The notes: generated from the sequence alone by a model not told the origin. A DNA stretch of 64,000 nt from Micromonospora alfalfae (GCF_022230925.1 NZ_JAKKFH010000062.1:186001-250000); one strand, 5' to 3'; shown: positions 25,475-34,861, numbered from the stretch's first letter. Numbers and translations are program-made.

Positions 25475-26818
25475 ATGTCGATACCTACCGGGCCCGCCGG
25501 CCCGCTGCGCTTCCCGGACAACTTCGGCTGGGGCGCGGCCACCTCCGCCTACCAGATCGAGGGCGCCGCCAAGGAGGACGGGCGCGGCGAATCGGTCTGG
25601 GACACCTTCAGCCGCGTCCCAGGTCGCACCCGAAACGGCGACACCGGAGACGTGGCCATCGACCACTACCACCGCTACGCCGAGGACCTCGACCTCATGC
25701 GCGACCTCGGGTTGCGCAGCTACCGCTTCTCCATCTCCTGGCCCCGGATCCAGCCCGACGGCACCGGCACGCCCAACCAACGCGGCCTCGACTTCTACCG
25801 CCGCCTCCTCGACGGCCTGCACGAGCGCGGAATCACCCCGATGGCCACCCTGTTCCACTGGGACCTCCCGCAGGCGCTCCAGGACGCCGGCGGCTGGGAG
25901 TCACGCGACACCGCCCACCGCTTCGCCGACTACGCCGACGTGGTCTTCCGCGCCCTCGGCGACCGGGTGCCGGTCTGGCTCACCATCAACGAGCCCAAGA
26001 CCGTTGTGCAGAACGGCTACCTCACCGGCCACCACGCCCCCGGGCGGCAGGACCCGGACGCCGCCTACCTGGTCGCCCACCACCTGCAACTCGCCCACGG
26101 GTACGCCGTCGCCGCGCTGCGGGCCACCGGCAGCGACAGCCGCATCGGCCCCGCGCTCAACCTGCACCCCTGCTACCCCGCCGACGACTCCCCGCAGGCC
26201 GCCGCGGCCGCCCACCTCTACGACGCCTACGAGAACCGGCTCTACCTCGACTCGCTGCTCAAGGGCAGCTACCCCGAAGACCTGCTGGCCGACCTGGGCC
26301 CGCAGAGCCGGATGGTCCAGGGCATCCGCGACGGCGACCTGGAGACCATCTCCGCGCCGGTCGACCTGCTGGCCGTGCAGTACTACACCCCGATCTACGT
26401 CACCGGCGACGGCGGCACCGCGCACCGCTGGGCGACCTCCGAGGCCGAATGGCAGCAGATCTACCCCGAGGGGATGTACGACCTGCTGACCCGGATCACC
26501 CGCGAATACGGGCCCATCCCGCTCACCATCACCGAGAACGGGCTGCCCACACCGGACACCCTGGGCGCGGACGACACCGTCCAGGACACCGGGCGGATCA
26601 GGTTCCTGCGCGACCACCTCACCGCGGCGCACCGGGCCATCGCCGACGGAGTGCCGCTGGAGAGCTTCCACGTCTGGTCACTGCTAGACAACTTCGAGTG
26701 GGACCAGGGCTACGACCAGCGCTGGGGCCTGGTCTACGTGGACTACGCCACCCAGCGTCGAGTGCTCAAGAACTCCGCCACCTGGTACCGCTCCGTCATC
26801 GCCGACGGCGGCTTCTGA
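25475..26818 (+). CDS. GH1 beta-glucosidase (cellobiose-hydrolysing type)
   Basis: 447 residues from ATG 25475, with GAGGAGA upstream. Typical GH1 barrel: GWGAATSAYQIEG at the N-terminus, acid/base Glu173 in TINEP, and nucleophile Glu354 in ITENG. No signal peptide, so it works in the cytoplasm on imported cello-oligosaccharides, releasing glucose. The CebR-type operator just upstream and the GH48 neighbour place it in cellulose use; it resembles BglC of Streptomyces. No cebEFG importer is in the window. Confidence 0.93.
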   Translation: MSIPTGPAGPLRFPDNFGWGAATSAYQIEGAAKEDGRGESVWDTFSRVPGRTRNGDTGDVAIDHYHRYAEDLDLMRDLGLRSYRFSISWPRIQPDGTGTPNQRGLDFYRRLLDGLHERGITPMATLFHWDLPQALQDAGGWESRDTAHRFADYADVVFRALGDRVPVWLTINEPKTVVQNGYLTGHHAPGRQDPDAAYLVAHHLQLAHGYAVAALRATGSDSRIGPALNLHPCYPADDSPQAAAAAHLYDAYENRLYLDSLLKGSYPEDLLADLGPQSRMVQGIRDGDLETISAPVDLLAVQYYTPIYVTGDGGTAHRWATSEAEWQQIYPEGMYDLLTRITREYGPIPLTITENGLPTPDTLGADDTVQDTGRIRFLRDHLTAAHRAIADGVPLESFHVWSLLDNFEWDQGYDQRWGLVYVDYATQRRVLKNSATWYRSVIADGGF

Positions 26819-26836
26819 CCGCGCCGCCACCCGGAT

Positions 26837-26890
26837 GGCCGGGCCCGGACGGCTCGGCTCGGGTGAGCCGTGACCGTCCGGGCCCCGGCC
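26837..26890. terminator. large hairpin between convergent genes
   Basis: GGCCGGGCCCGGACGG (26837-26852) pairs with CCGTCCGGGCCCCGGCC (26874-26890) with a single bulged base. It sits between the GH1 stop and the roadblock gene stop and can end transcripts from both sides. Confidence 0.65.
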
Positions 26891-26897
26891 GGCTCAC

Positions 26898-27320
26898 TCA
26901 GCGGGGCAGCGCCTGCTGCAACTCCGCCCGCAGGGCCGGGGTGAGCATCTCCCCCGCCTGCTTGGCCAGCCGGGCCATCTCGTAGCCCACCACGCCGATG
27001 TCCGCGTCACCGGCGGCCAGCGTGGCCAGAATCGAACCGTCGCGGATCTGCATCACCAGGAAGTAGCCACGGCCCATCTCGACCACCGTCTGCTTGACGA
27101 CATCGCCGTCGAACATCGAGGCCGCGCCCGCGGTGATGCTCATCAGCCCCGAGGTCACCGCGGCGAGCTTGTCCGCGTTGTCACGCGGCAGGTGATCGGA
27201 GATCGCCACCAGCAGCCCGTCAGAGGAGACCACCACCGCGTGCGCCACACCCGGCACCCGCTCCGCGAACGCGCTCACCAGCCAGCTCAGGTCACGCGCC
27301 TCCTGGCTCAACGTCGTCAC
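26898..27320 (-). CDS. roadblock/LC7-domain protein (CvnB-like)
   Basis: 140 residues from GTG 27320, overlapping the kinase stop by 4 nt. Whole protein is one roadblock/LC7 domain (GVAHAVVVSSDGLLVAIS, DKLAAVTSGLMSITAGA). In actinomycete conservons this protein (CvnB) links a sensor kinase-like protein (CvnA) to a small GTPase (CvnD). Here neither CvnC (DUF742) nor CvnD follows; the next gene is convergent. Confidence 0.87.
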   Translation of the reverse strand: MTTLSQEARDLSWLVSAFAERVPGVAHAVVVSSDGLLVAISDHLPRDNADKLAAVTSGLMSITAGAASMFDGDVVKQTVVEMGRGYFLVMQIRDGSILATLAAGDADIGVVGYEMARLAKQAGEMLTPALRAELQQALPR

Positions 27321-29854
27321 TGTCGTCGTCCCCCTTCGTCGTGCCCCCCGGACGGTGGCACGGGTATCTCGGTGGTGTCCTCAGCCTCGGCGCGCCGTAC
27401 TCCGCTGTAGAGCCGCGAGAGCATGCCGCCGACCGCCTCCGGGTCCGGGTCGGTGCGGGTCGGTGCCGTCATCGGTTGTGCCGAACGGGTGACAGCGCTC
27501 AACTGCGCCATCGGCACCCGCACCGGCAATCCCCGCTCATTGGTGCCGGCGGTCACCGGGATCGTCGGTGGCGCCGCCGCGGCGGGCACCACCGGCGCGG
27601 TCGGGCCCTGCCGCGAATACCAGCCCCCGCCGGCACCGCGAGCAGCGGCGGGGGTCAACACGTCCTCGGCGCGTACCGGCACCGGGCGGCCCTGACGCGG
27701 CACGCCGACGCCCGGCGGGCGGCCGGCCACCGGCAGGTCCCGCACCGAGCCGTTCAGCATCGGGGCAGGGACCGGCCGGGCTGCCCCGGACTGCGGAACC
27801 ATCCCTCGCGCCGCGCTCGCCGCCAACATCCGCGCCGACGGGGGCGCATCCAGCTCCACACTGCCCGGCGGCGCCAGCAACACGGCGGGCAGGGCGAGCC
27901 GGGCGACCAGGCCGTCCTCGCCGCCCTCCAGTCGCACGCGGACGCCCAACCGGGCCGCGAGGTGACTGACCACGAAGAGCCCCATCCGCTCCACCGCCGC
28001 GACGTCCGCGGCCGGAGGGCTGGCCAGCACCTCGTTCGCCTGCACCAACGCGGTCGGGCTCATACCCAGACCCCGGTCGACGATCTCGATCAACGCACCC
28101 CCCGCCTCGACTCGGGCGGTCACCACCACGACGGTGTCCGGGCGGGAGAAGGCGGTGGCGTTCTCCAGCAGCTCGGCCAGCAGGTGCACCAACTCGCCAA
28201 CAGCGTGCCCGACCAGGTGCACATCGGCCACCGACTCGATCCGGACCCGCTGGTACTGCTCGATCTCCGCGGCGGCGGCCAGCAGCACCGCACCGAGCCC
28301 GACCGGCCGGTTCCACCGGCGGGTGGAGTCGGTGCCGGCGAGCACCAGCAGGCTCTCGTCGTTACGGCGCATCCGGGCGGCCAGGTGATCGAGCTTGAAC
28401 AGGTTCTCCAACTGGTCCGGGTCGCTCTCCTCGCGCTCCAGGTCGTCCAGCAGCTCAAGCTGACGCTCCACCAGCACCTGGCTACGGCGGGCCAGGTTGA
28501 CGAACATCGCGTTGACGTTGCGCCGCATCAGCGCCTGCTCGACGGCGACGGTGACCGCGCTGCGGTGCACCGCCACGAACGCCTCGGCCAGCTCGCCGAT
28601 CTCGTCGAGTGAGCGGACCACCGCCGGCGCGACATCGATGCGCGGCACCCCACCGGTGACGGTCTTCAGTCGGTCCAGGGCGTCCGGCAACTCGACCTGG
28701 GCGATCCGCAGCGCCTGGCTGCGCAGCATCCGCATCGACCGGGCGACCGACCGCCCGATGAGCAACGAGATCAGCAGTGCGGCCAGCAGGACCGTGACCA
28801 CCCCGCCGACGACCAGCAGGGTCGTCCGCAGCTGATCGTCGCTGGCCTCCTCGGCCTGCCGGACAGCGTCGTCGAGCACACCCGCCTCAAGCTGACGCAG
28901 CAGCTCCTGACGCTGCTGGCTGGCCGACCACCACTGCTCCGACGGCAGCACCTGCGGCGACGCGCCGCCGGAGGACAGGCTGCGCTCCTCCAACCCGGTG
29001 GCGACCAGGAACATCGGCGACACCGAGGTCTCGTCGTAGCGGCGGATCTGCTCACTGGTCGCGGCCACCCGGAACGCGCCGAGCGCGGTGAGCTGCTGAC
29101 CGCGCAGGTCGGCGAGGACCACCCGGTCCTCGGTGCCGTACGCACCGGCGCGGGCTGCGGCGTAGAGCTGGGCCCGCACCCGGGAGGAGAGCTCCTTGAC
29201 CCGGGCCAACTGGACGTAGCGCAGCACCGCGTCGTTCAACGCCGGCTGGTTCTGCCCCGGCGTCGGTTCGGCGAGCAGGTCGAGCAACGCCCCGACGGCC
29301 CGGTGGTAGTTGCCCAGGATGGTCTCGGTGCTGAGCACCGCCGGCGGGATCGCCGAGCGGATGTCGACCACCTGGTCGTACGCCTCCAGCGCCTCGGAGA
29401 AGGCCACCCGCCAGGACGCGTCAGCGTCAGTCAACGGCTCGGCGGCCCGGCTGAGGTCCACGATGGCCTTGTCGGTGGCCGCCTGCAACGGCTTCAGGTC
29501 GTTCGCGGCGGCCTGCCGGTCACCACCCTTACGCAGCTCGCCCAGCTCCCCCGCCGAGCGGTCACGCTCCTGCTGGAGCTGGTGCACCGCCGCGGTGATC
29601 TGCCGGCCGATGCCAACCTGACTGGAGAAGTCGTTCAACGCCGTCGTCCGCCCCACCAGGGTGCTGGTCTGCACCCCGGCGAGCAGAAGGAACGCCATCG
29701 ACGGCACCAACAGCACTGTGGCGAGCTTCGTGCTCATCCGCCAGTCGCGCAGCCGGAACGGTGACCGCCGTCGATGCGGAACGACTCGGACATCGAAGCG
29801 TCGTCGGCGATGGTTCGACACCGCGCCGTTCGCCGGGTCGGGACCTGCCGCCAC
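27317..29854 (-). CDS. NIT-domain sensor histidine kinase-like protein (CvnA-like)
   Basis: 845 residues from GTG 29854, preceded by GGAGGAGG. A basic N-terminus leads to membrane helix 1 (about 42-65, LATVLLVPSMAFLLLAG). A large extracellular helical NIT-type sensor follows (HQLQQERDRSAGEL is its signature), then membrane helix 2 (about 345-367), a HAMP linker, and a helical region ending LDHLAARMRRNDESLLVL where the H-box would be. An HATPase_c domain follows (ELLENATAFSRPD, VDRGLGMSP). The last 180 residues are a Pro/Gly-rich tail. No response regulator is nearby; signal probably passes to the coupled roadblock protein. Confidence 0.88.
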   Translation of the reverse strand: MAAGPDPANGAVSNHRRRRFDVRVVPHRRRSPFRLRDWRMSTKLATVLLVPSMAFLLLAGVQTSTLVGRTTALNDFSSQVGIGRQITAAVHQLQQERDRSAGELGELRKGGDRQAAANDLKPLQAATDKAIVDLSRAAEPLTDADASWRVAFSEALEAYDQVVDIRSAIPPAVLSTETILGNYHRAVGALLDLLAEPTPGQNQPALNDAVLRYVQLARVKELSSRVRAQLYAAARAGAYGTEDRVVLADLRGQQLTALGAFRVAATSEQIRRYDETSVSPMFLVATGLEERSLSSGGASPQVLPSEQWWSASQQRQELLRQLEAGVLDDAVRQAEEASDDQLRTTLLVVGGVVTVLLAALLISLLIGRSVARSMRMLRSQALRIAQVELPDALDRLKTVTGGVPRIDVAPAVVRSLDEIGELAEAFVAVHRSAVTVAVEQALMRRNVNAMFVNLARRSQVLVERQLELLDDLEREESDPDQLENLFKLDHLAARMRRNDESLLVLAGTDSTRRWNRPVGLGAVLLAAAAEIEQYQRVRIESVADVHLVGHAVGELVHLLAELLENATAFSRPDTVVVVTARVEAGGALIEIVDRGLGMSPTALVQANEVLASPPAADVAAVERMGLFVVSHLAARLGVRVRLEGGEDGLVARLALPAVLLAPPGSVELDAPPSARMLAASAARGMVPQSGAARPVPAPMLNGSVRDLPVAGRPPGVGVPRQGRPVPVRAEDVLTPAAARGAGGGWYSRQGPTAPVVPAAAAPPTIPVTAGTNERGLPVRVPMAQLSAVTRSAQPMTAPTRTDPDPEAVGGMLSRLYSGVRRAEAEDTTEIPVPPSGGHDEGGRRQ

Positions 29855-29953
29855 CCTGCCTCCTCCGTCCTACCGCGTCCACCGCGGTCGGGGGAGCGCA
29901 GTCCATCCAACCAGGCTCGGTACCGCTGTCAACGGCCCGGGCGAGGCCAAGGT

Positions 29954-31366
29954 TCAGGAAGGATACTGCGGGTGGGAACCTCCTGCCGTGGTCGGTAAAA
30001 CCAGCTCGTCCGTCCGGCCGATGTCGGCGAGCTCGATCGCCTCACCGAAGCGCCCCAGCGCCACCAACGCGGCACCGGTGGCGCCGATCTCCGGGTTGCG
30101 TTGATGCGACACCGGTCGCGGTGCGAGCGCGGTCGCGAAGGCCTGCCGCCACCACACCGAGGCCGCCACCGCACCGCCGCCCAGCACCACGCCGACCGGC
30201 TTGTCGATGGTGGACTCCAGCACCCCGAGATCCTCGGCGACCAGCTCACACAACCCCTGCATCAGCCCGGCCAGGATGTCGACCGAGGTGGTGCTGAAGC
30301 TCAGACCGCGCAGCTCACCGCTGCCCGCCGGCGCCAGCCCGGGCGCCCGATCGCCACCGAAACGGGGATCCGCCGGCCGGCCACCGCCCGTCGGCACCAA
30401 CGCCAGCGCCGCGTCCAGCTCGGCACCCCGAGGCAACCGCAGCTCCCGATCCGCCCAGGCGAAGAGATTGCCCCCGTTGGCGTACGCGGCCCCGGTCACC
30501 ACGTGGTCGTGGTCGACCCGGTACCGCCACAACCGTTCGGGCAGGCGCGGCAACGGCTCGCCCGCCGGGATCCGCTGCATCAGCCGTACGGCCGCGGAGG
30601 TGCCCACTGTGACGGCGGCCCGGCTCGGGTCGACGCAGCCCGAGCCGACGTTCGACGCCCCACCGTCGCCCACCGGCGGCGACCACCGGGCCTGCGCCAA
30701 CTGCGGCCACCGACGGGCCAGGTCGGCCCGGAGCCGGCCGTGCCAGTCCAGCTCGCCCAGCGGCGGCAGCTCCGCCGGCCGCGCCTCGGCCAGGGTCAGC
30801 GCCTCCTCGTCCCAACGCAGGGTGCGTAGGTCCAGCAGACCGGTCCCGGAGGCCTGGGAGATCGACATCGGCGCCGTGTCGAGCAGCTTGCCCAGCACGT
30901 ACTCCGGCAGACCCACGAACCGGGCGATCGGGGTGCCGGACTGCTCCCGCAACCAGGGCAACCGCATCGACCAGTACGAACGGTGCCACCAGCAGCCGGT
31001 GCGCTGGTGGAAGCCGTCCGGGTCGGTCGGTCCGGCGGTGCGCCCGACCGGGGCGGGCCGGGTGTCCAGCCAGGTGACCACCGGGCCCAAGGGGGCGCCG
31101 TCGCGGTCCAGCGGGAGCACCGAGTGCCACTGGGCGGAGACCGCCACCAGGCCGACGTCGTGCAGGTGCCCCGAGTCGGCCAGCTCGTCCAGGCACTCGA
31201 CCAGGCTCGCCAGATAGTCAGGACCGGACAGCGTGCCGGTGCCGTCGTCGCCGATGGCGAGGTCGACCTTGCGGCGGGCCAGTGCGCCGGGCAGCGGCTG
31301 GGTGTCCGCGTCCAGCACCAGCCCGCGTACCGAGGAGGTGCCCAGGTCGAGCGCGAGAATGTTCAT
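29954..31366 (-). CDS. FGGY-family carbohydrate kinase (gluconate kinase-like)
   Basis: 470 residues from ATG 31366. N-terminal phosphate-binding motif LALDLGTSSVRG, substrate motif TWLDTRP, second ATPase motif TVGTSAAVR and the adenosine motif GVVLGGGAVAAS. Phosphorylates a sugar or polyol in the cytoplasm; sequence flavour (WWHRSYWSMRLPWL) is closest to gluconate kinases, but the substrate is uncertain. Starts 55 bp from the divergent trp leader. Confidence 0.87.
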   Translation of the reverse strand: MNILALDLGTSSVRGLVLDADTQPLPGALARRKVDLAIGDDGTGTLSGPDYLASLVECLDELADSGHLHDVGLVAVSAQWHSVLPLDRDGAPLGPVVTWLDTRPAPVGRTAGPTDPDGFHQRTGCWWHRSYWSMRLPWLREQSGTPIARFVGLPEYVLGKLLDTAPMSISQASGTGLLDLRTLRWDEEALTLAEARPAELPPLGELDWHGRLRADLARRWPQLAQARWSPPVGDGGASNVGSGCVDPSRAAVTVGTSAAVRLMQRIPAGEPLPRLPERLWRYRVDHDHVVTGAAYANGGNLFAWADRELRLPRGAELDAALALVPTGGGRPADPRFGGDRAPGLAPAGSGELRGLSFSTTSVDILAGLMQGLCELVAEDLGVLESTIDKPVGVVLGGGAVAASVWWRQAFATALAPRPVSHQRNPEIGATGAALVALGRFGEAIELADIGRTDELVLPTTAGGSHPQYPS

Positions 31367-31420
31367 CGCCGGTCAAGTTACCCCGTGCCAGCCGGCCGAC
31401 GGGCGCGTAGGGTGGATCAC

Positions 31421-31480
31421 ATGCTCGCGCAGTTGACCAGTTGGTGGCCCGCCGACCCGGCGGCCATCTCCCGCGCGTAG
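31421..31480 (+). CDS. trpL: trp leader peptide (trpL)
   Basis: A 19-residue frame, too short for normal gene calling, with GGGTGG upstream and two adjacent Trp codons at 31442-31447 (context LTSWWPAD), stop TAG at 31480. Trp is a rare residue, and a double Trp in a tiny frame just before an anthranilate synthase gene is the mark of ribosome-mediated attenuation. When charged tRNA-Trp is scarce, the ribosome stalls on the Trp codons and the synthase is expressed. Similar leaders precede trpE in Streptomyces. Confidence 0.88.
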   Translation: MLAQLTSWWPADPAAISRA

Positions 31481-31509
31481 CTCCATCCACGCGGCCGCCA
31501 TCGAGGCGG
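31442..31509 (+). promoter_or_regulatory. trp attenuator (alternative hairpins)
   Basis: GGCCCGCCG (from 31446, inside and after the Trp codons) can pair with CGGCGGCC (31458-31465). That same segment can instead pair with GGCCGCC (31493-31499). If free, this third segment pairs through CCGCC with GGCGG (31505-31509). This is the protector/antiterminator/terminator logic of attenuation. No long T-run follows the last hairpin, so the termination step is less certain than the leader peptide itself. Confidence 0.6.
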
Positions 31510-31570
31510 TCGCCGGATCTCCCGGCCGAGGGGCCGCCCGACGGCGGCACCCAGCCCGACGGAGACTCCG

Positions 31571-33493
31571 ATGACCCACCTGACCGACCTGCTCGCCGCC
31601 GTCGCGCGCGGCGTCGACCCCGGCCCCTTCGCGCTGCTGCGCCGCGAGGGCGCTGACGAACTGGACCTGTTCACCGGCCCGGTCGACACAGTCGAAGTGC
31701 TCGCCGACCTCCCGCTGCCGGCGGGCCCGCCCGGGGCGCGGACGCTGGCCCTGGTGCCGTACCGGCAGATCACCGAACGCGGCTTCGCCTGCGTCGACGA
31801 CGCCGCCCCGTTGGAGTTCCTCCAGGTCCGCGAGCACCAACGGATCACGCTGACCGACGCCCTCGCCGCGCTGCCCGACGAACCGGTGCGCACCACCGAC
31901 GCCGGCTTCGACGTCAGCGACGAGGAGTACGCGCGGACCGTGCAGCGGGTGCTGTCCGAGGAGATCGGCCGCGGTGAGGGCGCGAACTTCGTCATCCACC
32001 GCGCCCTGCACGCCACGGTGCAGGGCCCGCCGCTGGGGGCCGCGCTGGCCGCACTGCGCCGGCTGCTGATCGCCGAACGAGGCGCGTACTGGACGTTCGT
32101 GGTGCACACCGGCACCCGGACGCTGGTCGGCGCCAGCCCGGAGCGGCACGTCAGCGTCGACGACGGACTGGTGATGATGAACCCGATCAGCGGCACCTTC
32201 CGCTGCCCCGGTGGCGTCGCGGACCGGTCGGCCCTGCTGCGTTTCCTCGCCGACCCGAAGGAGACCGAGGAGCTGTACATGGTGCTCGACGAGGAGCTGA
32301 AGATGATGGCCACCGTCGCCGAGCACGGTGGGCAGGTGATCGGACCGTACCTGAAGGAGATGTCCCACCTCGCGCACACCGAGTACCTGCTCGCCGGGCG
32401 GGGCACCCGCGACGTGCGGGAGGTGCTGCGCGAGACGATGTTCGCCCCCACCGTCACCGGCAGCCCGATCGAGAACGCCTGCCGGGTGATCGCCCGGCAC
32501 GAACGCCGGGGCCGGGGCTACTACGGGGGCGTGCTGGCGCTGCTCGGCCACGACGAGGCCGGCCGGCAGACGCTCGACGCCCCGATCCTGATCCGGACCG
32601 CCGAGATCTCCCCCGCCGGCCGACTGCGGGTGCCGGTCGGCGCGACCCTGGTCCGGCATTCGACGGCGGCCGGCGAGGTGGCCGAGACGCACGCCAAGGC
32701 CGCCGGGGTGCTGGCCGCGCTCGGCCTCGGGCCGGCGGCGTCCGTCGGCGACCGCGGGCCGGTCGCGCGGCTGGCCGACGACCCGGCGGTACGCGACGCG
32801 CTGGCCGCCCGCAACGCACCGCTGGCCCGGTTCTGGCTGGACCAGCGGTCACCGGACGCGCCCGGACTGCCCGGGCTGGTCGGCCGCCGGGTGTTGATCG
32901 TGGACGCCGAGGACACCTTCACCGGAATGCTGGCCCACCAACTGAGCGCGTTGGGTCTCGCGGTGACCACCCGCGCCTGGCACGCGAGCGGCCCGGTCGA
33001 CGACTACGACCTGGTGGTCGCCGGTCCCGGGCCGGGTGACCCGGGCAGCCCGGACGAGCCGAAGATGCTGGCGCTGCGGAAGCTGTTGACCGGGCTGCTG
33101 ACCACCGGCCGTCCCACCCTCGCCGTCTGTCTCGGCCATCAGGTGCTGGCCGGGCTGCTGGGGCTGACGCTGCACCGCCGGGACGCCCCCTACCAGGGGT
33201 TGCAGCGGGAGGTGCCGGTGTTCGGCCGCACCCGCAGGGTCGGGTTCTACTCGACGTTCACCGCCCGCGCGGACGCCGACCGGCTGGCCACCGCGTACGG
33301 GCAGGTGGAGCTGGCCCGGGACCCGGGCGACGGCGCCGTGCACGCCCTGCGGGGGCGCGGCTTCGCCGGGGTGCAGTTCCACGCGGAGTCGGTGCTCAGC
33401 CCGGACGGTCTCGCCGTGCTCGGCGAGTTGCTGACCGAGTTGCTGCCCGCGTCCCGTCCGGATGAGTTGTCCGCTACGCGCGGAGGCGCATAG
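31571..33493 (+). CDS. fused anthranilate synthase TrpE(G)
   Basis: 640 residues from ATG 31571 (GGAGA upstream). Residues 1-420 are a chorismate-utilising component I (LVGASPERHVSV, MMNPISGTFR, MFAPTVTGSPIENACRV). Residues about 437-625 are a type 1 glutamine amidotransferase with nucleophile Cys520 (AVCLGHQ) and the FHAES histidine/glutamate pair. It makes anthranilate from chorismate and glutamine, first step to tryptophan. The fused form resembles both TrpE(G) and phenazine PhzE. The Trp-rich leader just upstream favours TrpE(G), and no phenazine genes are near. Confidence 0.88.
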   Translation: MTHLTDLLAAVARGVDPGPFALLRREGADELDLFTGPVDTVEVLADLPLPAGPPGARTLALVPYRQITERGFACVDDAAPLEFLQVREHQRITLTDALAALPDEPVRTTDAGFDVSDEEYARTVQRVLSEEIGRGEGANFVIHRALHATVQGPPLGAALAALRRLLIAERGAYWTFVVHTGTRTLVGASPERHVSVDDGLVMMNPISGTFRCPGGVADRSALLRFLADPKETEELYMVLDEELKMMATVAEHGGQVIGPYLKEMSHLAHTEYLLAGRGTRDVREVLRETMFAPTVTGSPIENACRVIARHERRGRGYYGGVLALLGHDEAGRQTLDAPILIRTAEISPAGRLRVPVGATLVRHSTAAGEVAETHAKAAGVLAALGLGPAASVGDRGPVARLADDPAVRDALAARNAPLARFWLDQRSPDAPGLPGLVGRRVLIVDAEDTFTGMLAHQLSALGLAVTTRAWHASGPVDDYDLVVAGPGPGDPGSPDEPKMLALRKLLTGLLTTGRPTLAVCLGHQVLAGLLGLTLHRRDAPYQGLQREVPVFGRTRRVGFYSTFTARADADRLATAYGQVELARDPGDGAVHALRGRGFAGVQFHAESVLSPDGLAVLGELLTELLPASRPDELSATRGGA

Positions 33494-33522
33494 TGGCCGC
33501 GGCCCGGGGGTAGGGCTGGATG

Positions 33523-33569
33523 GACCGGTGGCGTGGACGGGCCGAGAGCCCCCGCCCGCGCCACCGGTC
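33523..33569. terminator. hairpin between trpE(G) and wrbA
   Basis: GACCGGTGGCG (33523-33533) pairs exactly with CGCCACCGGTC (33559-33569). It lies between two convergent stop codons and can serve both genes; no T-tract. Confidence 0.55.
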
Positions 33570-33588
33570 GCCCTCGGTTGTCAGTCGG

Positions 33589-34206
33589 TCAGGCGGCCAG
33601 GCCCGCCTTCAGCGCGGCACCCATCTGCACGGCCCGCCGGGCGGTGAGCGCGCAGGCCCCGAGCGCCACGGCGTCCGGGGCGATCTCACCGTTGTTGCTG
33701 GTGTGCGAGGGGCCGTACGGGTTGCCGGCGATGAACTGGCTGGTGTCGGTGTAACCGGGGGTGACCACCACACCGCCCCAGTGGTAGAAGACGTTGAAGA
33801 GCGAGGTCAGCGTGGTCTCCTGACCGCCGTGCGACGTCGCCGTCGAGGTGAAGGCGGAGTAGACCTTGTTGGCCAGCGCACCCTGCGCCCAGAGCGGGCC
33901 GGTGGTGTCGATGAACTGCTTGAGCTGCGCCGCGACCATGCCGTACCGGGTCGGCGCGCCGAGGATCACCACGTCGGCCCAGGCCAGGTCGTCGACCATC
34001 GCCTCGGGCACGTCCTGAGTTTCCAGGCGGTGCGCCTGCCAGCCGGAGTTGGAACGGATCGCCTCGTCCGGCGCCAGCTCGCGCACCTTGCGCAGGCGCA
34101 CGTCGGCACCGGCGTCCCCAGCAGCCTCACACACGGCCTGCGCCATCTGGTACGTGATGCCGGTGGCGCTGTAGTAGATCACCGCTACCTTGGTCTGGGC
34201 AGCCAT
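33589..34206 (-). CDS. wrbA: WrbA-type NAD(P)H:quinone oxidoreductase
   Basis: 205 residues from ATG 34206 with AAGGGGA upstream. Flavodoxin-like FMN-binding loop YYSATGITYQMA near residue 12. WrbA family motifs follow: GAPTRYGMVAAQLKQFID, SAFTSTATSHGGQETT and GGVVVTPGYT. Two-electron reduction of quinones, protecting against oxidative stress. Single gene. Confidence 0.92.
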   Translation of the reverse strand: MAAQTKVAVIYYSATGITYQMAQAVCEAAGDAGADVRLRKVRELAPDEAIRSNSGWQAHRLETQDVPEAMVDDLAWADVVILGAPTRYGMVAAQLKQFIDTTGPLWAQGALANKVYSAFTSTATSHGGQETTLTSLFNVFYHWGGVVVTPGYTDTSQFIAGNPYGPSHTSNNGEIAPDAVALGACALTARRAVQMGAALKAGLAA

Positions 34207-34422
34207 CAGAGTGTCCCCTTCTCGTCTCGGATCAGCTCCCGCGACTACCCGCTGTGGGCGCGCTCTAACGACAGCCCCGGCGCCCCGCCTACCGGTCCGC
34301 CGGCTCAAGTTTTCCGCAACTTCCCGGTCGTTCCGGCCCGACGTCACGCGCGGACGACGATCCTGATGCCATCGGTGCCGGCGGGATCGAGCCGCCGCCC
34401 CGCACCGGGCACCTGAACGGGG

Positions 34423-34462
34423 GATCGCGCTCCGCCGGCAACGGCGCTGGCGTAGCGCGATC
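34423..34462 (-). terminator. hairpin after HipA-like/DUF3037 pair
   Basis: GATCGCGCT (34423-34431) and AGCGCGATC (34454-34462) are perfect reverse complements, 31-60 nt downstream of the DUF3037 stop. The rest of the 286-bp gap to wrbA shows only the wrbA upstream region. Confidence 0.45.
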
Positions 34463-34492
34463 AGGGGACGATCACCGCTCCCGCGCCTCGGC

Positions 34493-34861
34493 TCAGCGGA
34501 CCAGGGTCGCCATCAGCCGGTCCAGCTCGGCCGCCGGGTCGACGGTGAGACCGGTGTGCACCGGCCCCGTCTGGATCATCGTGCTGCGCGGCGCGGCCAG
34601 CCAGTGGAACCGCTCACCGAGGCGCATCCGGGTCGCCGGCCCGTCACCGGAGCAGGTCCGGTCCCAGGAGTCGAGCACCGCTGCCACCGCGGGCAGGTCC
34701 ACGTCGGGCGCCAGCGCCCGAACCCGGTCGGCGTCCAGGTGCGTCCGCGCGGCCAGGAAGTCGCGCTGCTGGCAGTAGAGCAACACCCCGACGTTGATCT
34801 GCTCACCGCGCTCGATGCGGGGCACGAGCCGGATCAGCGCGTACTCGAAGGGTTGCCTCAT
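34493..34861 (-). CDS. DUF3037 family protein
   Basis: 122 residues from ATG 34861, overlapping the stop of the HipA-like gene (ATGA). Begins FEYALIRLVPRIERGEQINVGVLLYC, the DUF3037 signature, followed by ALAPDVDLPAV. Small soluble alpha/beta protein of unknown function. The tight coupling to a HipA-like kinase suggests it is its partner or substrate. Confidence 0.85.
   Translation of the reverse strand: MRQPFEYALIRLVPRIERGEQINVGVLLYCQQRDFLAARTHLDADRVRALAPDVDLPAVAAVLDSWDRTCSGDGPATRMRLGERFHWLAAPRSTMIQTGPVHTGLTVDPAAELDRLMATLVR

Noticed and set aside
31571..33493. Calling the fused synthase PhzE (phenazine pathway)
   Set aside because: No phenazine genes nearby, and a Trp-Trp leader peptide directly upstream points to tryptophan control.
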